Source: Pirellulales bacterium (lineage in GTDB: Bacteria > Planctomycetota > Planctomycetia > Pirellulales > Thermoguttaceae). From it: a DNA stretch of 64,000 nt. The position numbers were made by a program, and so were the translations under genes. This document shows positions 44,147 to 53,393 of the stretch, one piece after another. The notes under the pieces are model-generated. The model worked only from the letters and a program-made list of their open reading frames with translations. It was not told the origin of the DNA and searched no databases. Location of the stretch: assembly GCA_016935315.1 (NCBI GenBank), contig JAFGRD010000047.1, forward strand, positions 62,001-126,000. The letters run 5' to 3'. Each line of letters starts with the position of its first letter. Position 1 is the first letter of the stretch.

Positions 44147-47095
44147 TCAGTGCCTCGCCACGATCTGCTCACGATGGGCCTGGTATTGCGGATTCTCCGG
44201 AGCAAGACGCACCGCTTCGTCGATGTGGGTCCGTGCGAGCCGGGGATTCCCCTGCCGCCAGTGAATGCCGGCTAGCCGGTCGTGGGCGTCGGCCGAGTCG
44301 GGCCAGAACTCCAGGCACTGTTGCAGAACGCGCACCGCGTCGTCGGTTTCTCCCAAGCGGAAGCGTATCTCGCCCAGCCGCACGAAGACCGTCGGCATCG
44401 GCGGGGGCCGCACCGCGACCAGTTGTTCGTAGAGATGACCGGCCTCGCGCTGGTGCGAAGCCATCAACAGCCGGTCGGCCAGCCGCAGGGCAAGCACGTG
44501 GTTGGAGGGCCGGGCCGCCAGCGCCGCGCGGAAGTCCCGAATCTCGCGCCGCAGCTCCGCCTCGCAGGTCTCGACGTGGACCTCGCCCGGATTGACGCTG
44601 CGGGCCAGCTCGAGCTGGCGTTCCCGCTGCCCCGCGTCGCCCATCAACTGAGCCAACTGCGCCTGGAAGACATGGGTAGTCGCCTCGAAGCGGCGCATCA
44701 ATTCCGCCCGGTCGCTCCGCGGATCTTGAAAGCCGTCCACGCACGGCGCGATGGGCGCGCGGCCCCTCAGGAGCATGCCCAGCACATAGGGCAAAGCCCC
44801 GTCCTCTGAAACGGGATTGGCGCAACTGAATTCCAGGCGGGGACGATCGTCGCTGTTGACCGGGCTGTCCTGGACGAGCCGTCGAATCGCGGCCTCATCG
44901 CACATGTGACAATCGAGCAGATCAAACGCGTCTTCCACGGCGATCGCCGCCAGATCGGCCGCGACCTCGGGACGGCGCATGACGGCGTCCAGGCGGGCGA
45001 AATCGATCCGCAGCGGCTCGAGGCTTCCCAAAATCAGACCGTGCTTGTTCAGGCAGTTACTGGCCACCCAAAACGACGTGTGGGGAAAGACCTCCTGGAA
45101 GCTCCTGAGGATCATCCGCAACTCGGCGGGTCGCAGGTCCAGCGGCACCCAACACGAGAAGAGCCCTCCCTCGGCCAGCCGGCGGCGGCAGTGGCGGAAG
45201 TGGTCGATCGTGTACAGCGCCGAACTGCCGCTGGTGCCCGGATAGACCGAGTCGTTCATCACCACGTCGAATTTCTTTGCCGAGAGCCGGGCGAAGTTCT
45301 TGCCGTCCATGATGATTCGCCGCACCCGCGGATCGCGGTGGGAGCCGCGGTTGAGCTCCCGGAAGTAGTCTCCGGCGTCGAACACGACCGGGCAGATCTC
45401 CACCACGGTGTAGTCCTGGACGCCAAACTCGATTCCCACCCGCGTCGTCTCACCGCTGCCAAAGCCGATCTGCACCACCCGCTTCGGATCGGAGTGCAGA
45501 CAGAGCGGGATATACCCCTGGAGCTTCTGCGTGGTTCGCAGCATGAAATCATTGCCGGCCACCGTGACGCCGGAGACGGAGAGGATGCGTTCCTCGTTGG
45601 GCATGTCGTGAACGACGACCGTGCCGGTGGGGTGTTCCCGCAGCAACACGATCTCGCTCGGCGAGTTGTAGGCGTTGATCGTGCGGTGGAAGACGTCGGA
45701 GGGTGTCAGCAGAAAGGCCGCCACGGCCAGGGCGGCGGCGGGCAAGGCGAGACCGCTCCGCGCCGCCAGCGACGGCCCCCCCGCCTGCCACACCAGTGCA
45801 ACGCCCACCGCCAGGTTCAGGGCCACCACGGTCAGCAGGCTCTGATGGGTCCCCAGCAGCGGCAGCAGCACGAAACCGGCGGCGAAAGACCCCAGCACGC
45901 AGCCGATCGTGTTGGCGGCGTAGACCTGCCCGACCCGTCGTCCCACCGGAACCTTGCCCGACAGACAACAGGCGGTCACGATTGGGAACGCCGCTCCCAT
46001 CAGCAGCGTCGGCGCCAGGAGCACGACCGCCGCGTCGGCGAAGTGCGCCAGCACGGCCTGCCATCGGCCGCTCCAGCCGAAACGCTGCAGCAGGTGATAG
46101 TCGATCCATTCGAGTTGTGCCAGCAGGGGCACCGATCCGAGGATGCTCAGCCCCACCAGCAGCTCGATGACGCCGAACCACAGCAGGGGCCGGCGCAATC
46201 GCGGAACGAAAAACCGGGCCGAAACGAAGCTGCCTACGGCGATCCCTGCCAAGAACACCGTCAACATGGCCGCGAACGAGTAGACCGAGGTCAACAGCAC
46301 GAAGATGAGCACCCGCGTCCATAGCACCTCACAGGCCAGCGAGCAGAACCCGGTCACGGCAAAGGCCACCATCACGCAGCGGAACGCGGCGTCGCTCAAC
46401 GGCTGGTTGTGCGAGGCCTCGGCCACGGTAGGCGGGGGCCCCGCCACGGGCTCCTCGATTGTTTCCCGGCGTCGGCCCAGCCCCATGGCCAAGAGCCCCA
46501 CGAGCAAGGCCGTGCTGCCCGCCGCGATCAAGCTGCCGCGGACTCCCAGCCACTCCAGCAGCACGAAGCCCGCCAGAAAGCATCCGGCCACGGCGCCGAT
46601 CGTATTGGCCCCGTACAGGTATCCGACCGCCTGGCCGGGCTCACGGTGCTCGGTGCCCAGATATCGCCCCAGTACGGGCAGCGTGCCACCCATCAGGAAG
46701 GTGGGCGGCAGCAACATCAACAGCGAAAGGAGGAAACGGACGGCGCCAAACGCGGCGAATCCGGGCTGGAACGTGCGATAGTGCCAGGCGTACACGGCGC
46801 AGGCCGCCGCTGCCAGCAGCGGGAAGACCAGGGCATAGAGGCCCACGCCGACTTCCAGCGCCCCGTATAGCGCCAACGGTCGCCGGCTGCGGTCGGCCAC
46901 GCGGCCCAGCACCGCGGCGCCCAACGCCAGTCCCAGCATATACGCGGTCAAGACCGTGCTGGCCGCGTAAACCGTGTTGCCGAAGACGGTGCCCAGGATG
47001 CGAGTCCAGACGACCTCCAGCACCAGCCCGGTCGTCCCCGATGCCAGGAAAAACAACAGGACCACGGCGCTGAATCGGCGTCGGTGCCTGTTCAT
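44147..47095 (-). CDS. MFS-like membrane domain fused to spermidine-synthase-like and TPR domains
   Basis: 982 residues. The N-terminal 470 residues are two bundles of transmembrane helices (TTGLVLEVVWTRILG and a second, similar CEVLWTRVLIFVLL) of the 'fused MFS/spermidine synthase' type. The middle (about 520-770) is a Rossmann methyltransferase-like domain with GFGSGETTRVGIEFG and the acidic DYTVVEIC, as in spermidine synthase-like proteins, but the aminopropyl-transfer residues were not confirmed. The last about 180 residues are TPR repeats (PPPMPTVFVRLGEIRFRLG). The ATG has a GGGGAGG site. It is the last gene of an operon with the FG-GAP/ASPIC and TPR genes upstream (56 bp gap). Confidence 0.82.
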   Translation of the reverse strand: MNRHRRRFSAVVLLFFLASGTTGLVLEVVWTRILGTVFGNTVYAASTVLTAYMLGLALGAAVLGRVADRSRRPLALYGALEVGVGLYALVFPLLAAAACAVYAWHYRTFQPGFAAFGAVRFLLSLLMLLPPTFLMGGTLPVLGRYLGTEHREPGQAVGYLYGANTIGAVAGCFLAGFVLLEWLGVRGSLIAAGSTALLVGLLAMGLGRRRETIEEPVAGPPPTVAEASHNQPLSDAAFRCVMVAFAVTGFCSLACEVLWTRVLIFVLLTSVYSFAAMLTVFLAGIAVGSFVSARFFVPRLRRPLLWFGVIELLVGLSILGSVPLLAQLEWIDYHLLQRFGWSGRWQAVLAHFADAAVVLLAPTLLMGAAFPIVTACCLSGKVPVGRRVGQVYAANTIGCVLGSFAAGFVLLPLLGTHQSLLTVVALNLAVGVALVWQAGGPSLAARSGLALPAAALAVAAFLLTPSDVFHRTINAYNSPSEIVLLREHPTGTVVVHDMPNEERILSVSGVTVAGNDFMLRTTQKLQGYIPLCLHSDPKRVVQIGFGSGETTRVGIEFGVQDYTVVEICPVVFDAGDYFRELNRGSHRDPRVRRIIMDGKNFARLSAKKFDVVMNDSVYPGTSGSSALYTIDHFRHCRRRLAEGGLFSCWVPLDLRPAELRMILRSFQEVFPHTSFWVASNCLNKHGLILGSLEPLRIDFARLDAVMRRPEVAADLAAIAVEDAFDLLDCHMCDEAAIRRLVQDSPVNSDDRPRLEFSCANPVSEDGALPYVLGMLLRGRAPIAPCVDGFQDPRSDRAELMRRFEATTHVFQAQLAQLMGDAGQRERQLELARSVNPGEVHVETCEAELRREIRDFRAALAARPSNHVLALRLADRLLMASHQREAGHLYEQLVAVRPPPMPTVFVRLGEIRFRLGETDDAVRVLQQCLEFWPDSADAHDRLAGIHWRQGNPRLARTHIDEAVRLAPENPQYQAHREQIVARH

Positions 47096-47151
47096 CTTCA
47101 CCTCCCCGGTCGGTGCTGGTTCTGATGCATTCCACCCTCCCGAACGCCTCG

Positions 47152-48849
47152 TCATCGTGCCGGCGACCCACGTAGCGACGCCGGGTTGCTGCCTTCGGCG
47201 ATCGTGATGACCCGGTCGACGGGCGCGTTCTCCACGACGTCTACTCCGCCGCCGATCCAGCGGACCTCGATGCGGTCGATTCGCGTACGAAGGCCCAGGC
47301 CGAAGTGCAGCCGCGTTCCGTAATGGCTCTGGTAGCCGTGGCCGCTGTGGACTTCGTCGACCTGGGTCCGATCGCCGGCAACCACCTTCACGCGGGCGCC
47401 CACGCCGTCGCGGTTGGACTTCACGCCCCGGAGGCGGATCTGGATCCAATGGTTCGACCGCGGCGAGTCGTTGCGCAGAACCGTGGGCTCTCGCCGCGAG
47501 TTGAGAATCACAACATCGAGGTCGCCGTCGTCGTCCAGGTCGTCGAAACCTACCCCCCGGCTGCTCAGTTGCACCTGCAACCCGTCGCCACACTGGTCCG
47601 AGACGTTGATGAACCGGCCGTCACCGGTGTTCATCAGCACGACGTTTCGCACCAGATAGGCGGTGGTGTCGTCAAACAGCTCGACGTTGTCCTGCAGGTG
47701 GCCGCAGGCGACGAACAGATCGCGGTCGCCGTCGTTGTCGAGGTCGATCAGCCCCGGTCCCCAGGTGACGTAGGGGAAGGTCCCCGCCCCGGCGTTGGTT
47801 TTCAAGGTCACGTCTTCGAGCACGCCGCCGCCCAGGTTGCGGTAGAGGGTGGCCAGCTCTCGGGCGTAGCAGGTCTGGTAGAAATCGAGCCGGCCATCGT
47901 TGTCGTAATCGCCGCAGGCGACGCCCATGCTGCCGTGCTCGTCGCCGTGCAGGTCGTATGCAAAGCCGGCCGTCAGCCCGACCTCCTCGAAGTGGCCGTG
48001 GCCGTCGTTCTGGAACAGGAAGTTGCCGGCCACGTCGTTGGCCACGAAGATGTCGGTATCGCCGTCGTCGTCGTAGTCGGCGCAGACACCTCCCATGCCC
48101 CATCCCTCGTGTTCGCCGATGCCCGACTGGCCGCTGACGTCCGTAAAGGTGCCGTCGCCGTTGTTGCGAAACAGGTTGTTCGGCACGGGCGGGTGGTCCA
48201 TGGGGCCGGGATACTTGGGAATGCCCCGGGAGGTCCGGGCGACGTGATTCTCGTAGGTGAACAGCAGATAGTTGGCGCAGAACAGATCGAGATCGCCGTC
48301 GCCGTCGATGTCGAGGAACGACGTTGTGGCGCCGACCTCGTTGCCGTTGGCCACGCCTGCCTGCCGGCTGACGTCGGTGAACGTGCCGTCGCCGTTGTTG
48401 CGGTAGAGCACGTTGGGGCCGTAGTTGTTGATGTAGAGATCTTGATCGCCGTCGTTGTCGTAGTCGGCCGCCGCCACGCCCAGTCCGAAACCCGTGTCGC
48501 CCACGCCGGCCTGGTCGGTCACGTCGGTGAACTTCCACGCGCCGTCGTTTCGGTACAGCGTATTCTTCGGCGGCGCGGCGACCTGGGTTCCCCGCAAGGG
48601 CGCCCCATTGAGGAAGTAGACGTCCACGTCGCCGTCGCCGTCGTAGTCGAACAGGGCCAGACCGGACGTGACCGACTCGACGATGTATCGCCGGCCGCTG
48701 CCGCCGTCGGTGTGCCGGAAGCCGATGCCCGCCTGTGTGGTGACGTCGTGAAGCTGGATCAGGCACTGCGCGCGTGCCCCGCAAGGCACCAGCCCCCAGA
48801 GAGCGCCCACGACGGCGCACCACGACGCAACCCGGCTTGGAACCGCCAC
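47152..48849 (-). CDS. Secreted FG-GAP / ASPIC-UnbV (CRTAC1-like) protein
   Basis: 565 residues. A signal peptide (ASWCAVVGALWGLVPCGARA) is followed by about seven calcium-loop repeats (DYDGDGDVD, DYDNDGDQD, DIDGDGDLD, DYDDDGDTD, DYDNDGRLD, DLDNDGDRD, DLDDDGDLD) of a beta-propeller, then the ASPIC/UnbV domain (HWIQIRLRGVKSNRDGVGA). Such proteins are exported and bind calcium; their function is not known, though they are often next to TPR proteins. The GTG start lies one base after the stop of the TPR gene (TAG-c-GTG), so the two are translationally coupled. It is in one operon with the MFS-spermidine-synthase-like gene. Confidence 0.86.
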   Translation of the reverse strand: MAVPSRVASWCAVVGALWGLVPCGARAQCLIQLHDVTTQAGIGFRHTDGGSGRRYIVESVTSGLALFDYDGDGDVDVYFLNGAPLRGTQVAAPPKNTLYRNDGAWKFTDVTDQAGVGDTGFGLGVAAADYDNDGDQDLYINNYGPNVLYRNNGDGTFTDVSRQAGVANGNEVGATTSFLDIDGDGDLDLFCANYLLFTYENHVARTSRGIPKYPGPMDHPPVPNNLFRNNGDGTFTDVSGQSGIGEHEGWGMGGVCADYDDDGDTDIFVANDVAGNFLFQNDGHGHFEEVGLTAGFAYDLHGDEHGSMGVACGDYDNDGRLDFYQTCYARELATLYRNLGGGVLEDVTLKTNAGAGTFPYVTWGPGLIDLDNDGDRDLFVACGHLQDNVELFDDTTAYLVRNVVLMNTGDGRFINVSDQCGDGLQVQLSSRGVGFDDLDDDGDLDVVILNSRREPTVLRNDSPRSNHWIQIRLRGVKSNRDGVGARVKVVAGDRTQVDEVHSGHGYQSHYGTRLHFGLGLRTRIDRIEVRWIGGGVDVVENAPVDRVITIAEGSNPASLRGSPAR

Positions 48850-48850
48850 G

Positions 48851-50494
48851 CTACAGCCTCCGCCTGATGGTCTCAACGATTCGCTTGTAGTGCGGGTTGC
48901 CGGGTTCCAGCTCGACGGCCTTCTCCATGGCCGACAGGGCCGTTCGAAGGTCGCCGGTCTTGTCGCAGGCCTGGGCCAGCAGCATGTAGTTCGGCGCGAT
49001 CGGTTCCAGCTCGACGGCCTTCTGGGCCAGCGCCCTGGCCTCGGCCAGATTTCGATTCGCGCGGAGGTAGACCTGGGCCAGGCCGCCGTGGGCCAAGGCG
49101 CTGTGCGGGGCCAGCTCGATGCTCCGGGCGAATGCCTTCTCCGCCGTGGCATCCTGCCGCAGCCGGGCACTACAAATGCCGGCATTGAGATAATGGCTGG
49201 GGTTGTTCGGCTCGAGTTGCGCAAGCTGCTCGTAGATCGACAGGGCCTCCGGCTCTCGGCGGTTGGCCAGACAGAGTGCCGCCAATTCCTGCCGGCAGCC
49301 GATGTTCTTGACGTCGAGTTCGGCGGCCCGCTTCCAGTGCTTCTCGGCTCTCCAAAGGAGATTGTGTCGTCGACAGACCCGTCCGGCGTCGGTGTAGCCC
49401 TGCGCCACGGTGATGCGCAGCGCCAAGAGATCGTCGAAAGCGACCTTTCCCTGCTTGAGCACGTGGCGATCTTCTGCCTTCAGCTCGGCAAACTTCGCGT
49501 GGTGCTCCCGCGACTGGTCGCGCTCGCCCAGGCGCGCACAAACCGTGGCCAGACCGTAGTAGGCGTTGGTCATCTCGGGATCGATTTCCACCGCCCGCTG
49601 ATACGCCTGCTTGGCGCTAAGGTGCTCTTCCAGTTGCAGGTACGCCTGCCCCAGCAGGAAATGGCTTTCGCCGGCATCGGGCGAGATTTCGATGTCCTTC
49701 CGCAGCGCCGCGATGGCCTCCCGGGGCTTGCCTTGGCCGGTCAGGGCGCGGGCCAGGCGATTGTAGAGGCTGGGCATGGTGGGCTGGATCTCGAGTGCCT
49801 TCCGCCACAACGCCTCGGCCTTCTCACACTCCCCCTTGCACAGGGCGATCATCCCTAGTTCGCTATAGATGTCTGCGCGATTCGGGGCCAGTTGCAGGCA
49901 ACGCTGCCAGTGCTCCATCGCCTCGCCCGAGTTGCCCAGCCCTTGGGCGATTTTCCCCACCGTCGCCCACGCGTCCGCGTCGTTCGGAAAGGCCTCCAGC
50001 AGTCCGGTCGTCAACTCCGCCACTTCTTCCTTGAGACCTTGGGCTGCCAATTGCCGGGCGGGCACCGTATCGAGCGTTGGCGGAAGCGCCTCGGACAACT
50101 CGGTAGGCGGTTCGACGAGCACTTCCTCCAGCGGATCCACGGGCGAATCGGCAGGCAAATCGGCAGGCGGATGGGCAGGCGGATCGGTCAGCGGAACGTT
50201 CGACGCAAGCTTCGGTTCGCCGGCGGACGGCATCGGCCTGAGAATACCCCGTTGCACGGCAACGGGCGGCCGCTGGGCCTTTTGCGGTGTCTCCCCCCCG
50301 AGCCAGGTCCACCCGGCGACGACGAAGGTCAGAATGCCGGCAACGAGGATGGCCCCCGCCAACAGTCGCGTGCTGCGCATACCGGGAGCGACTTCGAGCC
50401 GCCTGGAGGGTCTGCCCGCCCTTGTCGCGCGCACTGCCGGGGCGGCAGCAACCGGGGCCGCGCCGGCGCGCAGTCGGTCTACACGCTTTCTCAT
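48851..50494 (-). CDS. Membrane-anchored TPR protein
   Basis: 547 residues. One transmembrane helix near the N-terminus (about 45-63, LLAGAILVAGILTFVVAGW), then a proline-rich linker (PPADLPADSPVDPLEEV), then roughly ten TPR units from about residue 175 to the end (DADAWATVGKIAQGLGNSGE, ESHFLLGQAYLQLEEHLSAK). It should form a helical solenoid outside or inside the membrane that binds a partner, possibly the FG-GAP/ASPIC protein encoded next. The ATG at 50492-50494 was chosen by a purine-rich site upstream and the nearby hydrophobic segment; an in-frame start 27 codons earlier is possible. A good promoter lies about 170 bp upstream. Confidence 0.82.
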   Translation of the reverse strand: MRKRVDRLRAGAAPVAAAPAVRATRAGRPSRRLEVAPGMRSTRLLAGAILVAGILTFVVAGWTWLGGETPQKAQRPPVAVQRGILRPMPSAGEPKLASNVPLTDPPAHPPADLPADSPVDPLEEVLVEPPTELSEALPPTLDTVPARQLAAQGLKEEVAELTTGLLEAFPNDADAWATVGKIAQGLGNSGEAMEHWQRCLQLAPNRADIYSELGMIALCKGECEKAEALWRKALEIQPTMPSLYNRLARALTGQGKPREAIAALRKDIEISPDAGESHFLLGQAYLQLEEHLSAKQAYQRAVEIDPEMTNAYYGLATVCARLGERDQSREHHAKFAELKAEDRHVLKQGKVAFDDLLALRITVAQGYTDAGRVCRRHNLLWRAEKHWKRAAELDVKNIGCRQELAALCLANRREPEALSIYEQLAQLEPNNPSHYLNAGICSARLRQDATAEKAFARSIELAPHSALAHGGLAQVYLRANRNLAEARALAQKAVELEPIAPNYMLLAQACDKTGDLRTALSAMEKAVELEPGNPHYKRIVETIRRRL

Positions 50495-50636
50495 TCCCGC
50501 TTCCCTAACGAATCCCGCCTCTGTTCCGTCAGGTGCAAAGGCCGAACCAAAACCGGGCGTAGGTGGTTGTTCCACGACCGGGGGTCCGACAGAAAATGAA
50601 AAAGCCTGCTTCTGTTACGTTCCGATGAGTAATCGA

Positions 50637-50656
50637 GGAATTCCGATTGGAATTCC
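50637..50656. promoter_or_regulatory. Possible operator: two GGAATTCC palindromes 12 bp apart
   Basis: GGAATTCC occurs at 50637-50644 and 50649-50656. On the minus strand both lie just after the -10 of the TPR-operon promoter, across the expected transcript start. Two 8-bp palindromes one helical turn apart at such a place suggest a dimeric regulator site. Confidence 0.35.
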
Positions 50657-50666
50657 ATTAGCATCT

Positions 50667-50695
50667 AGTAAACACGCCGTGAGGCGGCTTGTCAA
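50667..50695 (-). promoter_or_regulatory. Sigma-70-type promoter of the TPR operon
   Basis: On the minus strand a perfect -35 TTGACA (50695-50690), a 17-bp spacer, and -10 TTTACT (50672-50667, four of six). The transcript would start near 50660 with a leader of about 165 nt before the ATG at 50494. The rest of the 337-bp gap to the next gene shows no other feature. Confidence 0.6.
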
Positions 50696-50831
50696 GCGCC
50701 GGCGAAGATAGTCCGCGATTTGGGACACCGGAAGAGATTGCCCCGCCCGCTACGCCGGAGGCGGCTACTGCCATAGCTGCCGGAAGCCCGCTGCAGAAAC
50801 ATGCGATTCCCGGTCGTTCGCGGTCTCGGAT

Positions 50832-51902
50832 TCACCCCGGTCTCGAATCATCTTCCGGCGGTCGTGGTCCCGAGCGGTCCCTCTCCGGCGGCCCGCCGCG
50901 ATCCCGGCGACCATCGGGCGGGCCGTCGGGGCGTCGACCGTGCGATGGCGAACCGTGCGGCCCGCGCGGCGGCTCGAACGGCCGCATCCGCATCCAGTAC
51001 ATCTGCTGAAGCCTGCGTTGCATCTCGTCGCCCGGCAGGCTCAGCAGTTGCTCCCGGTCCTGGTCCTCCAACTCGTTTTCAAAGAAGTCCTGGAGTCGTT
51101 TCTGGAAATCCGGCGGCAAGGGGCCGTCCCGGAAACGGCGCGGGGAGAATCGCTGACGAGTCGCATATCGGATCCAACCGGTGATCGTTTGTCGTTGCTC
51201 CTCGGGCGACTTCGATTCCAGCCGCAGGCGGGTTTCCTCCGAGAGCTTCGACCGGAGCTCGGCCAGATCCTCGTCGCTGGGCAGCAGAGGCTTGTCCGGC
51301 GGCGGCATCAACCACCGCTGCCACATCATCCACATGGCCCATTTCTGGCGTCCCGGCGCGCTCTCTTCGGCAATCTGTTTCCGAACGGGTTCGGGCACCT
51401 CCTGCAGGATCTCGTCGGCGTGCTGCTTGACGTATTGCTCCATCCACCGGAACACGCCCTCCATGTCTTCCCGCTTCGGCCGATCGCCCTCGTTCCGGGC
51501 CTCTTCGTCCCGCATTTGCTTGATCCGTCGCACGCGTGCGGCGGGGTCCAGATCGAGCAACTCGGCGCGGCGGTACGGGGGAAGCTCCTTCAGCCATTGG
51601 CAATAGCCGCGCATCACCCGGTGAAGCTGCTCGGCGTTCGGGTCGGATTCGAGTTGTCGGTGGAGTTCGCGCAACCGCTCCTGCTCGGCCGGGTCCAGCT
51701 TGGCGAACCACTCCAGCCGCTGGCGCAGCCGCTCTTTCTCGGCCGGCGTCATGCTCTCGATCTGGCGACGATTGGCGGCCATCTGGTCTTCGCCCCAGGC
51801 GGCGCCTATCGCCATAGGGCTGATCAGCAAGACGCCCAGCACGACGCCGAATCCCGAACGCCGACCGAGCACGGACGTGCTTTCGTTGCCCTTAGCGCCC
51901 AC
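50832..51902 (-). CDS. Secreted Pro/Arg-rich protein, last gene of an ECF sigma operon
   Basis: 356 residues from a GTG start that has an AGGAGG site six bases upstream and overlaps the end of the anti-sigma gene. A signal peptide follows (GVVLGVLLISPMAIGAA). The mature part is helix-rich with repeated charged patterns (EKERLRQRLEWFAKLD, EQERLRELHRQLESD), similar to DUF3106/CpxP-like periplasmic helical proteins; the C-terminal 50 residues are a low-complexity proline-, glycine- and arginine-rich tail. As the third gene after sigma and anti-sigma factors, it may sense stress outside the membrane and modulate the anti-sigma factor, by analogy with CpxP. That is inference. Confidence 0.65.
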   Translation of the reverse strand: MGAKGNESTSVLGRRSGFGVVLGVLLISPMAIGAAWGEDQMAANRRQIESMTPAEKERLRQRLEWFAKLDPAEQERLRELHRQLESDPNAEQLHRVMRGYCQWLKELPPYRRAELLDLDPAARVRRIKQMRDEEARNEGDRPKREDMEGVFRWMEQYVKQHADEILQEVPEPVRKQIAEESAPGRQKWAMWMMWQRWLMPPPDKPLLPSDEDLAELRSKLSEETRLRLESKSPEEQRQTITGWIRYATRQRFSPRRFRDGPLPPDFQKRLQDFFENELEDQDREQLLSLPGDEMQRRLQQMYWMRMRPFEPPRGPHGSPSHGRRPDGPPDGRRDRGGPPERDRSGPRPPEDDSRPG

Positions 51903-52443
51903 TGCCGTCCTCCTGGGCCGCGTCGACCTCTTGCTCGGCCTGATCGACGTCTTCCTCCACAAACAGCCCTTCCTCGCGGAGCATTTGCAGCAAGTGGAAA
52001 TCATCGATCTGGCGATACTGTTCAACCTCCAGCAGCAAGGGCAAGTCTTCCACCAACTGCCGGTTGGGGTTGCGATTGGGCAACAGGAAAATCACGGCGA
52101 GAAAGCCGACCAGCCCGGCCGCCAACAGGCTTCCGCCCACCAGCGCCCAGCGCCGCCGGCGCCGCCGGGGCGCCTCGGCCAGACTCTGCCGCACGTCGTC
52201 GGCCGCCGCAACGGCGACCATCTCCAACGTGGTTTGCGTGAAGTTCTCGGCGACTTCCTGCGTATCCAACTCGTCAAGCAACTCCCAGGTATGGTCCAAC
52301 TGCTGCAACGTCTGGCGGAGCTGCGGATTGTTCGACAGCAACTCCTCGATCCGGCGGGCCTCCTCGGCTTCCAACTCGCCGTCGAGGTAAGCCACCAGTT
52401 GCTCTTCCATGGAAAGATCGGCGTTGTCAGGCGTTTGGGACAT
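51892..52443 (-). CDS. Anti-sigma factor, membrane-anchored
   Basis: 183 residues. The N-terminal 90 residues form an anti-sigma-like helical domain (LVAYLDGELEAEEARRIEELL), without the HxxxCxxC zinc motif of classic ZAS proteins. One transmembrane helix follows (about 98-120, ALVGGSLLAAGLVGFLAVIF), then about 60 residues outside. Such proteins hold an ECF sigma factor at the membrane until a signal releases it. The ATG at 52441-52443 overlaps the stop of the sigma gene (TGATG) and the 3' end overlaps the GTG start of the next gene, so all three are coupled. Confidence 0.82.
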   Translation of the reverse strand: MSQTPDNADLSMEEQLVAYLDGELEAEEARRIEELLSNNPQLRQTLQQLDHTWELLDELDTQEVAENFTQTTLEMVAVAAADDVRQSLAEAPRRRRRRWALVGGSLLAAGLVGFLAVIFLLPNRNPNRQLVEDLPLLLEVEQYRQIDDFHLLQMLREEGLFVEEDVDQAEQEVDAAQEDGSGR

Positions 52444-53117
52444 CACACGCTTCCAGGATTATGGCCCTCGATCGTGGGACGCTCGCCGTGCTGGAAGTAC
52501 GGCTGAAGCACCTCGCGAAGGTTCCCCCGAGCTCGCGACAGGAGCGACTTGACGGCCTGCGGCGTCAGGCCCATCGTCTCGCCGATATCGGCGTAGCTCA
52601 TGTTCTCGAATTTGTTCAGCAAAACGGCCATCCGTTGCCGCTCGCTGAGCGCCTCCAGGGCCAGCCGAACGATTTCCCGCATTTCGGCTTTGTCCAACTG
52701 CCGGGCGGGCATCTGGCCGCTGCTGGCCTGGAGCATCACGTCCAACGGCCGGGCACCCATGGGCCCGCTGTCGCGGGGCTGGAGCGTCACTTCCGGATGC
52801 CGCATACGGCTCCGTATCGCGTTGGAGGCTACGTTGTTGGCGATCGTATACAGCCATGTCGAAAACTTGGCCCCGGCTACATATCGCTTTCGGGCGCGAT
52901 ACACGCGAAGGAAAACATCCTGAGTAAGGTCTTCCGCCTGGTCGCGATTACCCACCAAGTGCTCCAACACGGTAACCAAACGCGCCTGATAGCGCAACAC
53001 CAACTCCTCGAACGCCGCGGCGTCGTCGTCGCGGACCTGAAGCATCAGCCGCACGTCGGGATCGCGCAAGGCATATCGTCGAGCAGATGATTCGCTGACA
53101 ACCAAAGCTGTCCCCAT
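52443..53117 (-). CDS. ECF-type sigma factor
   Basis: 224 residues. Region 2 is clear (EDLTQDVFLRVYRARKRY, then FSTWLYTIANNVASNAIR) and region 4 near the C-terminus has the helix-turn-helix SYADIGETMGLTPQAVKS. A linker of about 45 residues separates them and region 3 is absent, as in ECF factors. It directs RNA polymerase to a small stress regulon; the paired anti-sigma factor follows in the same operon. A TTGACA lies on the minus strand at 53155-53150, but a good -10 at the right distance is not seen. The M2/M3 peptidase gene diverges 276 bp upstream. Confidence 0.9.
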   Translation of the reverse strand: MGTALVVSESSARRYALRDPDVRLMLQVRDDDAAAFEELVLRYQARLVTVLEHLVGNRDQAEDLTQDVFLRVYRARKRYVAGAKFSTWLYTIANNVASNAIRSRMRHPEVTLQPRDSGPMGARPLDVMLQASSGQMPARQLDKAEMREIVRLALEALSERQRMAVLLNKFENMSYADIGETMGLTPQAVKSLLSRARGNLREVLQPYFQHGERPTIEGHNPGSV

Positions 53118-53393
53118 CGCTGGTGGTAGTCGAATTCCTTCTCACGCGTTGTCAAAACACTTACCCCAGTTTAGTCGAGCCCGATGCCAACGACCACCCA
53201 CCCGACAGATACCGCCGGACGGCCCACCTACTAGATGTAACCCCGGGAATCGCCTCGGGTTTCTCCCGGCCCCGGAATCTGGACGAGCTTGCCGAGGCTC
53301 GGCGTTCCGGCTATGCTGGGGCGCCCTGAACCGGCGCCTTTATACCCATCTGGATAAGTTGCACGATCCGGGAAACCTGCGAGGAGCGAGACC

